A stretch of DNA of 64,000 nt, taken from contig NZ_LFBU01000001.1 in the NCBI RefSeq assembly GCF_001045555.1, positions 2,914,001-2,978,000 of the forward strand, in the 5' to 3' direction. The translations under genes were made by a program, and so were the position numbers. Below are positions 37,897 through 48,490 of the stretch, piece by piece. How positions within the stretch are numbered: position 1 is the stretch's first letter; each line of letters begins with the position of its first letter. The notes beneath the pieces were generated by a model that was not told the origin of the DNA, did no database searches, and saw nothing but the letters and a program-made list of their open reading frames with translations. The stretch comes from Marinobacter subterrani. Its GTDB lineage: Bacteria > Pseudomonadota > Gammaproteobacteria > Pseudomonadales > Oleiphilaceae.

Positions 37897-38967
37897 ATGA
37901 AACAGCTTAGTCAGATCTATCTACTTTTGCTACTGGTAACAATGCTTAACGGGTGTACGACCATTGGCTACTATTCACAGGCAATAAGCGGTCACCTGTC
38001 CCTTATGACCTCAGGCCGGCCGGTGAGTTCGGCCATCGCTGATGAAAGCACACCAAAGCAACTCCGGGACAGCCTTGTGGTATCCCGCCAGGCCCGTAAA
38101 TTTGCCGCCCGGCGGCTTGCGCTGCCGGTGGGCGAGGCCTTTCGCGAGTACGTGGATCTTGACCGCCCCTGGGTTGTGGTCAACCTGGTGGCCGCACCGG
38201 AATTCTCACTGCAGCCCCACCGCTGGTGCTACCCGGTCCTCGGCTGCCAGGCCTACCGGGGCTACTTCAGCCTTGAGGATGCCAAGAGGGAACAGGCCCT
38301 GTTTCGCGCCCGGGGCTTCGACACCTTTATCGGAGGGGTAACCGCCTACTCAACCCTGGGCTGGTTCGATGACCCCCTTCACACGGGATTTACCACGTTA
38401 CCGGAAGACCGGATGGTTGCCCTGATGTTCCATGAACTCGCCCACCGGGTGGTCTATATTTCCGACGACACGGCCTTCAACGAGAGCTTCGCAACCGCCG
38501 TCGAACTGGAAGGCTTGAGGCTCTGGTTATCCGCACAGGGCAAACCAGGGCAGTTTCAACGAGCACTGGAGCGCCTTGCCCGCCGGAACCAGACCCAGGC
38601 CCTGGTGGCGGATTTCACCGACCGGCTGGAAGCCCTCTACCAACAACAAGGCACCGTGCCGGACGACCGGCTTCGCGCCCGCAAGGCCAACCTGCTCAAC
38701 CATCTGGCGCAGGCCTACCGGCAACTCTCCGTCAACTGGTCCGGACCGGGCCCCTTCGGACCGCCACCGGTCACCCTGAACAATGCCAACCTGGCACTGT
38801 TCAGGCAGTACAACCAGCACGTACCGGCTTTCCGACAGCTACTCCGTGACAATGACAACGACTTTTCCGCCTTCTACCACGCGGTCCGCGAGCTGGCAGA
38901 GCAACCGGAGTCCCAAAGATCTGAGCGCCTGACTGCCCTGTCAGAGCGGTTTGACGAACACCTTTGA
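37897..38967 (+). CDS. Putative lipoprotein aminopeptidase (HExxH metalloprotease)
   Basis: Lipoprotein of 356 residues with lipobox LNGC (Cys near 20). The zinc-binding motif HELAHRVVY is near residue 184, followed by FNESFATAVELEG, whose Glu is a likely third ligand, as in predicted aminopeptidases of the Aminopep family (PF10023). Predicted at the periplasmic face of a membrane. The last 27 bp overlap argA on the opposite strand. Confidence 0.88.
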   Translation: MKQLSQIYLLLLLVTMLNGCTTIGYYSQAISGHLSLMTSGRPVSSAIADESTPKQLRDSLVVSRQARKFAARRLALPVGEAFREYVDLDRPWVVVNLVAAPEFSLQPHRWCYPVLGCQAYRGYFSLEDAKREQALFRARGFDTFIGGVTAYSTLGWFDDPLHTGFTTLPEDRMVALMFHELAHRVVYISDDTAFNESFATAVELEGLRLWLSAQGKPGQFQRALERLARRNQTQALVADFTDRLEALYQQQGTVPDDRLRARKANLLNHLAQAYRQLSVNWSGPGPFGPPPVTLNNANLALFRQYNQHVPAFRQLLRDNDNDFSAFYHAVRELAEQPESQRSERLTALSERFDEHL

Positions 38968-40248
38968 GTTGCGCTGGGTGTTGTATGAGGCCAGCTTGGG
39001 CCCGGGGAGCGCCTGCACGCTCGAGGGCTGAAAGCCCCGCTCGCGGAACCAGTGTTCGGTCTGGGTAGTGAGTACAAACAGTTTCTGGAGGCCCTGGCCC
39101 CGGGCCAGTTTCTCGACCATGGCCAGGATCTCATCGCCCCGGCCCGCACGCCTATAGGACGGGTCCACCGCGAAACAGGAAAGCTCTCCCGCGCTCTCAT
39201 CCGGGTAGCTGTAGAGTGCGGCGCAACCCACAATCGTGCCATCACGCTCCGCTACCACGAAACGGTCGATTTCAGTCTCCAGCATCTCCCGCGACCGGCG
39301 CACCAGGATACCCTGCTCCTCCAGCGGCTGAATCAGCTCCAGCACACCGCCAATATCCTCAACCCGGGCCTGGCGGATCTGCTCGTAGTGATCGCCACTG
39401 ACCAGGGTGCCGGAGCCATCCCGGGTGAAGAGCTCCTCGAGCATCGCACCGTCGTCGACATAGCTGATGATGTGCGCCCGGCGCACCCCTTTTACACAGG
39501 CATCACAGGCTGCTTTCAGCAGGTCTGCGTCATGACCGGTGACCACACCGGCCGCGAGCCGCTCGGACGCCTGGCGCGCTGAAAGCTCCCGGATCAGGCT
39601 GCCATCCTCATCCAGCAGGCCGGGGTCATCGATGAACACAATCAGTTTTTCCGCCTGCAGCGCCGCTGCCACCTGGCTGCCCACATCCTCGTACGACAGG
39701 TTGAAGGCATCCCCGGTTGGCGAATACCCCATGGGCGGCAGAAGCACAATGTGACCGGTCTCCAGCAGCTTCTCGATGCCAGCCACGTCGACCCGGCGAA
39801 CCTTGCCGGTGTAGCCGAAATCAACACCGTCCAGCACCCCAACCGGCCTGGCCGCCACATAGTTGCCACTGCTGACCCGAATACGGGCGTTGTGCATGGG
39901 CGAGTTCACCAGCCCCATGGACAACTGGCTCTCGAGGTACGCCCTCAGACCGCCAATGGCCTCCATCACCATGGCAAGCTGGTCTTCCGGGGTTATCCGC
40001 AGGCTTCGGGAAAACGACGATTGCACGCCCGCACTGTCCAGGCGCGCCTGGATCTGCGGGCGGGCACCAAAGGCAACCACCAGTCGCACACCAAGACTGC
40101 TCAGCAGTGCAATGTCATGGATGATGTTGATGAAATTGCCGTGTTCTATGGCATCCCCCGGAATGGTCAGCACCACCGTGCGCCCGCGGTGGGCGTTGAT
40201 GTAGGGGGATGAGTGGCGAAATCCATGCAGCCAGTCGTTTGATTTCAA
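38941..40248 (-). CDS. argA: Amino-acid N-acetyltransferase (N-acetylglutamate synthase)
   Basis: First step of arginine synthesis: acetyl-CoA plus glutamate to N-acetylglutamate. The classic two-domain ArgA of 435 residues has an amino-acid-kinase-fold regulatory domain (about 1-285, with VVAFGARPQIQ and VLLPPMGYSPTGDAFNLSYE). A GNAT acetyltransferase follows (about 290-435, with LSCFAVDPSYRRAGRGDEIL binding acetyl-CoA). Arginine feedback is usual in the family. The 3' end overlaps the aminopeptidase gene; hairpin element C lies 50 bp upstream. Confidence 0.96.
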   Translation of the reverse strand: MKSNDWLHGFRHSSPYINAHRGRTVVLTIPGDAIEHGNFINIIHDIALLSSLGVRLVVAFGARPQIQARLDSAGVQSSFSRSLRITPEDQLAMVMEAIGGLRAYLESQLSMGLVNSPMHNARIRVSSGNYVAARPVGVLDGVDFGYTGKVRRVDVAGIEKLLETGHIVLLPPMGYSPTGDAFNLSYEDVGSQVAAALQAEKLIVFIDDPGLLDEDGSLIRELSARQASERLAAGVVTGHDADLLKAACDACVKGVRRAHIISYVDDGAMLEELFTRDGSGTLVSGDHYEQIRQARVEDIGGVLELIQPLEEQGILVRRSREMLETEIDRFVVAERDGTIVGCAALYSYPDESAGELSCFAVDPSYRRAGRGDEILAMVEKLARGQGLQKLFVLTTQTEHWFRERGFQPSSVQALPGPKLASYNTQRNSKVFVKPL

Positions 40249-40298
40249 TTCGAATACTCCAAGCTTTTTTCTTTACGCGGCCTGCAATTAAGTCGGAC

Positions 40299-40409
40299 GA
40301 ACACTGTCGGGAGCCCTCTCCAAAACCGTGGAGCGCCAGGGATGGCGCGACCGAGCCCTACAGGGATGTATTTACGGGCGTGTTTTGGAGAGGGCTCCCG
40401 ACAGTGTTC
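40299..40409 (+). repeat. Hairpin element C (dispersed family, tandem GGA-loop core)
   Basis: Perfect 28-bp arms (40299-40326 and 40382-40409) flank a 55-nt core. On the plus strand hairpin 1 is GCGCCA-GGGA-TGGCGC (40333-40348). Hairpin 2 is TACA-GGGA-TGTA (40359-40370), with CTACAGGGATGT matching 11 of 12 positions of the CsrA consensus. The GGA triplets are 21 nt apart. It lies between argE and argA, which are both on the minus strand, so the GGA strand is antisense to them. Confidence 0.95.
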
Positions 40410-40436
40410 AGCCCCCTATTTGACCCGGACTCCGGC

Positions 40437-41606
40437 CTAAAGGCAAAACTGCCGGATAAGCCCGCGCAATATTTTAACCGTTGGCTCCAACTGGCACAGC
40501 TCGATAAATTCATCCGGCTGGTGCGCCTGATCGATGGATCCGGGGCCCATAACCAGGGTTTCGAGACCAAGTTTTTGCAGCCAGGGAGCTTCCGTGGCGA
40601 ACGCAACGGCGTGGGCGGTATGCCCGGTCAACTTTTCGCAGGCTTTGACCAGCGCCGCATCGGCTGGAGTTTCGAACGGAGGAACGCCGTCAAAGAGCGG
40701 TTCGAATTCCAGGGACAGTTCCCGGCGTTCTGCGATCGGCTGGACCTTGCTCAGGATGGCCTGGCGCAGGGTTTCCATGTTCATGCCGGGCAACGGGCGC
40801 AAGTCGAAGTGCAGCTCGCACTGGGCACAGATGCGATTGGGATTGTCACCGCCGTGGATACAGCCCAGATTCAGGGTCGGTACCTGCACCTCAAAATTCG
40901 GGTTCCGGTACTGTGCCTGCCAGGCTGACCGGAGCGCCAGCAACTCGGTGAGCGCTTCGTGCATGCCTTCCATGGCATTGCGGCCCAGGGCCGGATTGGA
41001 GGAATGGCCAGACTGGCCCTCAAACTTGAGGCGCTCCATCATGATGCCCTTGTGCATGCGCACCGGCTTCAGGCTGGTGGGTTCACCGATCACCGCGTAG
41101 CGGGCCTTGGGCTTGCCAGCCTCGGCCAGCGCCCGGGCACCATCCATGGAACTCTCTTCGTCGGCGGTGGCCAGGATGATCAGGGGCTGCTTCAGGTCCT
41201 CGCCGACAAAGGCCCTGGCCGCTTCTATAGCGAGCGGGAAGAAGCCCTTCATGTCGCAGGTGCCCAGCCCGTACCAGCGGTTATCCCGCTCGGTCAGGGT
41301 GAAGGGGTCACTCTGCCAGCGCTGGTCGTCGAAAGGCACGGTGTCCGTGTGGCCAGACAGCACCAGACCGCCGGGGCCACTGCCCAGGGTGGCAATCAGG
41401 TTGAACTTGCCGGGCATGCCCGGTAATTCCAGGATTTCCACCGAGAACCCCAGGGCTTCCAGCCACTCCGCCAGGGTTCGCACCACCGGCTCGTTGCTGT
41501 GATCCCATTCGGCCGAAGCGCTGCTGATGGACGGCATGGAGACGAGCCGCGCCAGCATGTCACGGATGCCCGGCACCACGGTGGTCTTGCTATCGGACTG
41601 CGACAT
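40437..41606 (-). CDS. argE: Acetylornithine deacetylase
   Basis: Releases ornithine from N-acetylornithine. M20-family metallopeptidase of 389 residues. Metal ligands are in LSGHTDTVPFDD and GLGTCDMKGFF, with ATADEESSMDGARAL carrying the general-base Glu pair. A later ligand lies in IGEPTSLKPV, and the final His is probably replaced by the GPGSIDQAHQPDE segment. Clustered with argA, argB and an unknown gene on the same strand. Confidence 0.95.
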   Translation of the reverse strand: MSQSDSKTTVVPGIRDMLARLVSMPSISSASAEWDHSNEPVVRTLAEWLEALGFSVEILELPGMPGKFNLIATLGSGPGGLVLSGHTDTVPFDDQRWQSDPFTLTERDNRWYGLGTCDMKGFFPLAIEAARAFVGEDLKQPLIILATADEESSMDGARALAEAGKPKARYAVIGEPTSLKPVRMHKGIMMERLKFEGQSGHSSNPALGRNAMEGMHEALTELLALRSAWQAQYRNPNFEVQVPTLNLGCIHGGDNPNRICAQCELHFDLRPLPGMNMETLRQAILSKVQPIAERRELSLEFEPLFDGVPPFETPADAALVKACEKLTGHTAHAVAFATEAPWLQKLGLETLVMGPGSIDQAHQPDEFIELCQLEPTVKILRGLIRQFCL

Positions 41607-41632
41607 AGTTTCCTCTCAGATTCCGGATGGAA

Positions 41633-42883
41633 TCATTGTGCGCGGCCGCGCCGCCACACTTCAAAGTTGGTAATGGCCCGGGTCATCATCGGGTAGGCCA
41701 CTTCGCCGCCGGCAACTACCCGCGCCACCTCCAGTTCGTTATCGCTGACACTCACCAGGCGACCTTCCACGACATTTTCGTTGGAGAGTGTCACCCTGAC
41801 CCTGTGATCAATCCACTGGCCGGCAGCCGCCAGATCGGCCGGATGCCAGCCTTCAACATTCGGGACCTCCCTGGGCACGACCGGTTCCACGGCAATATCC
41901 GGCGTCTCCGGAATCACCGGTTTGGCTTTGCTGAGGTAGACATCGGGGACACGGGCGCCGTTATAGGTCACCGACCAACCGGGATCGGCCCGCCCCGTCC
42001 CGTCGGCTGTGACCGGAATGCCAAACAGCGGTTGTTCGGGCTGAAGACTGACGGTGAGCTCACCGCCTTCGAGCAACCACTGCCGGTACAGGGCCTTGAG
42101 TTGATCACTCGGCTCGAGCCCCCGGGCCCTGAGACCAGCCACCAGCGCATCCAGCGAGCGCCTGGCCCATTCACCGGGCTCAACGCCCGCCTCACGGGCG
42201 CAGTAGGCGGTGATACGGCGCATCAGGCCAGCATCCCTGAGGGTCAACTGCAATGGCTCTGAGCCGACTGGCACCTGGATTTCCGAGTCCTGGAAACGGA
42301 CTCTGGCCGCTGGCCAGTCCAGCTCCAGACTGCCCGTACTGATGGTGTTCAGCTCGGCATGGAGGCCTTCCGGCGTCTGACGGAGAAACGCCTCCCCCGC
42401 CAGGGCCGTGATTCCCATCCGGATCAGATCGCCGCTACCAAGCTGCTGACGCGGGTCCGGCGCGCAGGAAAGCAGAAACAGGGCCTGCTCGCCTTCGATG
42501 TTGGCACCCTCGGCGGTCACCCAGTTACGCAACATTGTCGGGTCGAGGGTCAGGCTGAGCCCCTCCAGTCGCAGCGTCCACCGGGCCGGCAGGCTGGAGG
42601 GGTTCGCCAGACTTGCCAGCAAGCTGATTGGCGACCCGGCGTCAAACTCGGCCCGGGCGATGTTCACGGGCTGGGTCAGCTCAAAATCCTGCCAGCTGGC
42701 CCCGTTAAGAACCAGGCGACCTTCAACCCCGGAACTGATGTTACCCCGGTGCAGCACGCCATACTCTTCCAGGGCCTGGCGGGCGTCCGCCAATCGCTGG
42801 TCTGCCAGCCACCAGAGGCCTGCCTTGAACGTGGCCAGGGCGACCAGAACCAGTACTACCAGCGTCGTTAACAGGCGCTTCAT
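41633..42883 (-). CDS. Uncharacterised membrane-anchored two-part protein in the arg cluster
   Basis: No function recognised. The 416 residues begin with one transmembrane helix (LLTTLVVLVLVALATFKAGLWWLA, about 4-27). A long region follows with AsmA/DUF945-like beta-rich repeats (EGRLVLNGASWQDFELTQPVNIARAEF). The last 60 residues (WIDHRVRVTLSNENVVEGRLVSV...) look like a small Sm/SH3-type barrel. Orientation suggests most of it is periplasmic. Lies 24 bp after argB and 26 bp before argE, so it is co-transcribed with arginine genes. Confidence 0.75.
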   Translation of the reverse strand: MKRLLTTLVVLVLVALATFKAGLWWLADQRLADARQALEEYGVLHRGNISSGVEGRLVLNGASWQDFELTQPVNIARAEFDAGSPISLLASLANPSSLPARWTLRLEGLSLTLDPTMLRNWVTAEGANIEGEQALFLLSCAPDPRQQLGSGDLIRMGITALAGEAFLRQTPEGLHAELNTISTGSLELDWPAARVRFQDSEIQVPVGSEPLQLTLRDAGLMRRITAYCAREAGVEPGEWARRSLDALVAGLRARGLEPSDQLKALYRQWLLEGGELTVSLQPEQPLFGIPVTADGTGRADPGWSVTYNGARVPDVYLSKAKPVIPETPDIAVEPVVPREVPNVEGWHPADLAAAGQWIDHRVRVTLSNENVVEGRLVSVSDNELEVARVVAGGEVAYPMMTRAITNFEVWRRGRAQ

Positions 42884-42907
42884 CCGGGAACTCCCAGTCA
42901 GGGGCCG

Positions 42908-43813
<906 letters not shown>

Positions 43814-43837
43814 TTACTAATCCTGAGTTAAAACCAC

Positions 43838-43852
43838 CAGCGGAATCCGCTG
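43838..43852 (-). terminator. Small hairpin between algC and argB
   Basis: CAGCGGA-A-TCCGCTG palindrome in the 58-bp gap downstream of argB's start and algC's end. On the minus strand it is followed by TGGTTTTAA. It is a weak terminator candidate for algC transcripts or an mRNA processing site. Confidence 0.35.
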
Positions 43853-43862
43853 CCAATCCTGT

Positions 43863-46505
43863 TCAGAAGTCCGCCACCAGATCCGGCGCCGCCTTCTTCA
43901 ACTGATCCCGGAACACCGCCTTGATACGCTCCAGGGCCTCTTGCGTTTCTGCCTCAAACCGAAGCACCAGCACCGGCGTGGTGTTGGACGCCCTGCACAG
44001 GCCCCAGCCATCGGCGTAATCCACCCGAACACCATCAATAGTGCTGATGTTTCCGTCGCCAAAGTCTCCGGCCTCGGCCAGTCGCGCAATGATGTCGAAC
44101 TTGGTGCCTTCCGTCACCTCGACGTTCAGCTCGGGAGTACTGATGTCTTCCGGGAAATCCTCGAAGACCTCGTCACTGTGACGGTCTTCGATACCCAGAA
44201 TTTCCAGCAGGCGGGCGGCGGCGTAGAGGCCGTCATCAAAGCCGTACCAGCGCTCCCGGAAAAAGATATGCCCGCTCATTTCGCCGGCCAGCAGGGCACC
44301 GGTTTCCTTCATTTTTGCCTTCATCAGGGAGTGGCCGGTTTTCCACATGATTGGCCGGCCGCCGGCTTCGGAAATCACACCCGCCAACTTTCGGCTGCAC
44401 TTCACATCGTAGAGAACGTCGGCACCGGGGTTCCGGGACACGACGTCCCGGGCAAACAGCATCATCAGGCGATCAGGCCAGATAATCTTGCCGGAGTTGG
44501 TCACTACACCGAGGCGGTCGCCATCGCCATCGAAGGCCAGCCCGATATCGGCTCCCTCCGATTTCACCCGCGCGATCAGATCTGCAAGGTTCTCCGGCTT
44601 GCCGGGATCGGGATGGTGGTTCGGGAAGTCCCCGTCTACCTCGCAGTACAGAGGAATGACTTCGCAGCCCAGCTCTTCAATCAGCATGGGCCCGAGCTCA
44701 CCGGCGATACCGTTGCCGGCATCCACCACGACCTTCAGCGGCGCGGCTACCGCGATATCACCAACGATCCGGTCCAGATAGGCACGGCGCACATCCTCGG
44801 ACGACTGGCTGCCCTGCCCCATGGCGAAATCACCGGTCTGAACCCGCTGGTACAGCTTCTGTATGGCCTCGCCTGACAGGGTTTCACCGCCCAGCATGAT
44901 CTTCAGACCGTTGTAGTTGGCCGGATTATGGCTTCCGGTCACCATCACGCCAGAGCCGGTCTGCAGCTCGTGGGTGGCAAAATAAAGCACCGGCGTGGGC
45001 ACGGCGCCCACCTGGATCACGTTGCAGCCGGTGGCCATCACGCCCCGGGCAAGCGAGCCAGCCAGCTCCGGGCTGGAATGGCGGCCATCGTAACCGATGC
45101 ACAGGCTGCCGACCCCGCGCGCGAGGGCCTCCGAACCGATGGCCCGACCAATCACCTGAACAATGTCCGGGGTCAGGGTTTCACCCACAACCCCCCGGAT
45201 GTCATAGGCCCGGAAGATATCCCGGGACAGTTCCACCTGGGGCATAGCCACTTCGTCAACCTCCGGGGCGCCACCGGAGCCAAAGACCGTATCGTCGCCG
45301 CTACCAAAGCCCAGAACATCTTCATCGCCATCCAGCATGTCGATGTCGGGCATATCCTTGCTCTGAAAAAGCGGCTCCTCGGCGTCGTGGGAGGCGCCAG
45401 CGACGGGTTTGCCGGTACTGGCCGGCTTCGGCTTGGCGCTCTCACCGGCTTTTGCAACTCGCTTCTCGACCACCTGGGACAACCGGTACAGCACCTCGCC
45501 GGTCGAAGCGACCATGTCCCAGCGAAAGGCCGGCAATTTGGCCCGTTCGCCGCCAAACACCTTGTGGGCCCACTGAATCAGCGCCGTCACATCCTGGCGC
45601 AGCCCTTTCTGGGCACCGCCAAGCAGAACCCAGACAGCAATCGCAGCAATCAGAACCGGGATACCGACAAGCAGCGCGATCATCACAATATCAACCGGGG
45701 CGACCGCTACTCTGGCCGGCGTATAGGTGACTGTCCAGGCCGGGTTAAGGAGCGTTCGGGATTCGGCATTACCGGATCCGCTGCCCTTGCTGGCCACAGT
45801 CCGGGAGGCTCCCTGGACGGTCTGGACCAGCGCGAGCTGGCCACCAAGGCTGGAATTGACCACCTGCAACAGCGGCTGAAGCTGCGCAGTGTCAAAAATC
45901 ATCAGCAGGCTACCGACCACGGCATTGCTTGCCGGGTTACGAACCGGGGCCGCCATCTGCACAAGCCACTTGTTATCCAGAGGAAAGGCATCGGGATACA
46001 GCTGTTGCCCGGTCTCCGCGCGCCGGGCCAGTTCCAGGCCGGAGAAGCCCAGGGCCGCCTCTCCGCTCGCCGTGCGGGGAACCTCGCCATAGGGGAACAG
46101 GTGCACGGCCACGACACCGGGCAGGGAACGCGCCAGTTGGGCTTCCACAGCCGGTATCTCGCTGGTATTGCCAAACGCCTGGGTCACATAGGGTTGCGTG
46201 GCGAGGCCATCGACACTGTTCTGGACCTGCTCGAAGTACTGATTCAGGCGCAGGGCAGCGGCATCTGCTTCCAGGGCTTTCAGTGAGGCCAGGCGCTCGG
46301 TGGCCGCCGGCTGCACAACCAGAAACTGAAGCAGCACAACCGCCACAGCACCGGCCAGAAGAACCACCAGCGACTGGCCCACAGCTATGGAGTTCAGTCG
46401 CTTGAGCTTTGGGCCAGCCGCTTTACCCTTGTCCTTACTGGTTGCTTTCTTTGCCGGCTTTTCATCAACGGACGCGTCGGCAGTCTTCTTTTTACCCAGC
46501 TTCAT
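43863..46505 (-). CDS. algC: Phosphomannomutase/phosphoglucomutase AlgC with membrane-sensor extension
   Basis: Interconverts hexose 6- and 1-phosphates for LPS, exopolysaccharide and rhamnolipid-type precursors. The last 460 residues are the mutase: the phosphoserine loop MVTGSHNPANYNG lies near residue 522 and the Mg2+ loop DGDGDR near 658. The first 420 residues hold a Lys-rich tail, a transmembrane helix (about 42-66), an extracytoplasmic domain (about 67-255), a second helix (about 262-290) and an acidic linker. The long form is also annotated in P. aeruginosa, as far as I recall. ATG 46505 follows AGGA; an in-frame codon at 46601 is rejected. Confidence 0.94.
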   Translation of the reverse strand: MKLGKKKTADASVDEKPAKKATSKDKGKAAGPKLKRLNSIAVGQSLVVLLAGAVAVVLLQFLVVQPAATERLASLKALEADAAALRLNQYFEQVQNSVDGLATQPYVTQAFGNTSEIPAVEAQLARSLPGVVAVHLFPYGEVPRTASGEAALGFSGLELARRAETGQQLYPDAFPLDNKWLVQMAAPVRNPASNAVVGSLLMIFDTAQLQPLLQVVNSSLGGQLALVQTVQGASRTVASKGSGSGNAESRTLLNPAWTVTYTPARVAVAPVDIVMIALLVGIPVLIAAIAVWVLLGGAQKGLRQDVTALIQWAHKVFGGERAKLPAFRWDMVASTGEVLYRLSQVVEKRVAKAGESAKPKPASTGKPVAGASHDAEEPLFQSKDMPDIDMLDGDEDVLGFGSGDDTVFGSGGAPEVDEVAMPQVELSRDIFRAYDIRGVVGETLTPDIVQVIGRAIGSEALARGVGSLCIGYDGRHSSPELAGSLARGVMATGCNVIQVGAVPTPVLYFATHELQTGSGVMVTGSHNPANYNGLKIMLGGETLSGEAIQKLYQRVQTGDFAMGQGSQSSEDVRRAYLDRIVGDIAVAAPLKVVVDAGNGIAGELGPMLIEELGCEVIPLYCEVDGDFPNHHPDPGKPENLADLIARVKSEGADIGLAFDGDGDRLGVVTNSGKIIWPDRLMMLFARDVVSRNPGADVLYDVKCSRKLAGVISEAGGRPIMWKTGHSLMKAKMKETGALLAGEMSGHIFFRERWYGFDDGLYAAARLLEILGIEDRHSDEVFEDFPEDISTPELNVEVTEGTKFDIIARLAEAGDFGDGNISTIDGVRVDYADGWGLCRASNTTPVLVLRFEAETQEALERIKAVFRDQLKKAAPDLVADF

Positions 46506-46601
46506 AGTCCATCCTGCAGTTGTATTTTTTTTGGTCTTGGACAAGCGGTTATCCGCGAAGTATAGACACCGGCACAGGGTTTTGCGTGGCCGGCAGCGCA
46601 A

Positions 46602-47063
46602 TCATTGGCTTCCTGTGGAGCCGAAACCGCCCTCACCCCGGGCGCTGGTGTCAAACTCGGTAACCACTTCGAAATGGGCCTGGACTACCGGCACCAGCAC
46701 CAGTTGGGCCAGCCGCTCACCGATATCCACGGTAAAGCTGGTGCGCCCCCGGTTCCAGCAGGACACCATCAGCTCGCCCTGGTAATCCGAATCAATCAGC
46801 CCTACCAGGTTACCCAACACAATGCCGTGCTTGTGACCGAGCCCGCTGCGGGGCAGGATCATGGCTGCCAGAGACGGGTCGGCAATGTGAATCGACAGGC
46901 CGGTTCCTATCAGCCGCGTATCGCCCGGCTCCAGGGTCAGCGGCTCATCGAGGCAGGCCCGGAGGTCAAGGCCGGCAGAGCCTTCGGTGGCATATTCGGG
47001 AAAGGGAATCTGGTTGCCGATACGGTCATCCAGAATGCGTACCTGAAGATTTTTCCTGGTCAT
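46602..47063 (-). CDS. dut: dUTP diphosphatase
   Basis: Hydrolyses dUTP to dUMP, keeping uracil out of DNA and feeding thymidylate synthesis. Trimeric dUTPase of 153 residues with all five motifs: [39 protein letters not shown] and the C-terminal [10 protein letters not shown], which closes over the active site. Sits between algC and coaBC as in related genomes. Confidence 0.97.
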   Translation of the reverse strand: MTRKNLQVRILDDRIGNQIPFPEYATEGSAGLDLRACLDEPLTLEPGDTRLIGTGLSIHIADPSLAAMILPRSGLGHKHGIVLGNLVGLIDSDYQGELMVSCWNRGRTSFTVDIGERLAQLVLVPVVQAHFEVVTEFDTSARGEGGFGSTGSQ

Positions 47064-47103
47064 GAAAGATCCTGTTGGTTAAGAGGGCTTGCCCGACACG
47101 GCT

Positions 47104-48306
47104 TCAGTCAGCCATTTTGCCAAGCTGGTCGCCAATCATCGCCACAAGCCGCCGGGCGATGCTGGCTTTGCTGTCTGGTCCGATCGACTCCTGACCGCCG
47201 GGCCAGAACACGGTGACCGCGTTATTTTCACTGTTGAAACCCAGCCCGGGGGCCGACACATCGTTGGCCACGATCATGTTGAGCTTCTTGCGCTGCATTT
47301 TATCGGTGGCATAACGGGCCACCTCGGTTGTTTCGGCGGCAAAGCCGACGGTGAAGGGCGCATCGGCTCGCCCGGCAATGGTCGCCAGAGTGTCCGGGTT
47401 GCGCACCAGCGACAGTGACATGGCTTCACTGGATTTCTTGATTTTGTCGCCGGCGCAGGTGTCCGGCCGGTAGTCGGCCACCGCTGCGGTAGCGATAAAC
47501 AGATCACAGCCCTCATCCACCGCGGCGCTGGCGGCCTTTAACATGTCCTCCGCGGTTAACACCGGGCGTACCTCAACCCCGGAAGGGGCCGGAAGGCTGA
47601 CCGGGCCACTGACCAGAACTACATGGGCGCCCGCCGCCCGGGCTGCACCGGCCAGGGCGTAACCCATTTTCCCGGAACTGTGGTTACTGATGTACCGAAC
47701 CGGATCAATCGGTTCCCGGGTCGGTCCTGCGGTAATCACCACCCGCTTGCCCGTCAGCGATGTGGGAGTCGATCCCTGGTCCAGCAACCTGAGGATCGAC
47801 TCCGGCTCCAGCATCCGGCCCGGGCCGGTATCGCCGCAGGCCTGGGCACCCTGATCCGGCCCCCACAATTCGACCTGCGGGTCCTCCTCGAGCAACCGGA
47901 TGTTTCTCTGGGTGCGGGCATTGCCCCACATGGCCTGATTCATCGCCGGCACCACAGCAATCGGTGCCACTGTTGCACAACACACGGTGGTGAGCAGGTC
48001 ATCGGCCATACCCTGGGCCAGCCGGGCAATGAAGTCTGCGGATGCGGGAGCAATAATCACCTGATCGGCCCACTTCGCCAGCTCGATATGGCCCATGCCC
48101 GCTTCCGCTTCGGGGTCCAGCAGGGAAGTCCGTACCGGCTCGCCGCTAAGGGCCTGGAAGGTCAGCGGTGTTACAAAGGCTTCCGCCCCCCGGGTCATCA
48201 CCACTCTGACCTCGTGGCCGGCCTTTTTCAGCAGGCGCACCAGTTCGGCACTCTTGTAGGCGGCAATACCACCGGTTACTCCCAGAAGAATTCGTCTGGC
48301 GGCCAT
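47104..48306 (-). CDS. coaBC: Bifunctional phosphopantothenoylcysteine decarboxylase/synthetase
   Basis: Two steps of coenzyme A synthesis. The N-terminal flavoprotein CoaC domain (about 1-180) has ILLGVTGGIAAYKSAELVRLLK, PASADFIARLAQGMADDLLTT and the PAMNQAMWGN motif. The C-terminal CoaB domain has GPTREPIDPVRYISNHSSGKMGYA for CTP-dependent ligation. The real start is ATG 48306, 5 nt after GGAG; the in-frame GTG/ATG codons up to 48387 add 27 non-family residues. Divergent from radC. CoaD of the same pathway is at 62881. Confidence 0.96.
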   Translation of the reverse strand: MAARRILLGVTGGIAAYKSAELVRLLKKAGHEVRVVMTRGAEAFVTPLTFQALSGEPVRTSLLDPEAEAGMGHIELAKWADQVIIAPASADFIARLAQGMADDLLTTVCCATVAPIAVVPAMNQAMWGNARTQRNIRLLEEDPQVELWGPDQGAQACGDTGPGRMLEPESILRLLDQGSTPTSLTGKRVVITAGPTREPIDPVRYISNHSSGKMGYALAGAARAAGAHVVLVSGPVSLPAPSGVEVRPVLTAEDMLKAASAAVDEGCDLFIATAAVADYRPDTCAGDKIKKSSEAMSLSLVRNPDTLATIAGRADAPFTVGFAAETTEVARYATDKMQRKKLNMIVANDVSAPGLGFNSENNAVTVFWPGGQESIGPDSKASIARRLVAMIGDQLGKMAD

Positions 48307-48490
48307 AAAGGCTCCGTTTCCACATAAAAAGAAAGGCTTATAAGATAGCATGCTCTCGCGGTACCGACAGCCCACCGGCACCGACATCCGTTTACCGTTT
48401 GTTACTTTTTAAAGTAACCTTTGTAACCCTGAGATCGCTGTCCCGGTGCAGGATGCACCCGATCACACTTACCAACGCAAGGAAGCCAAC

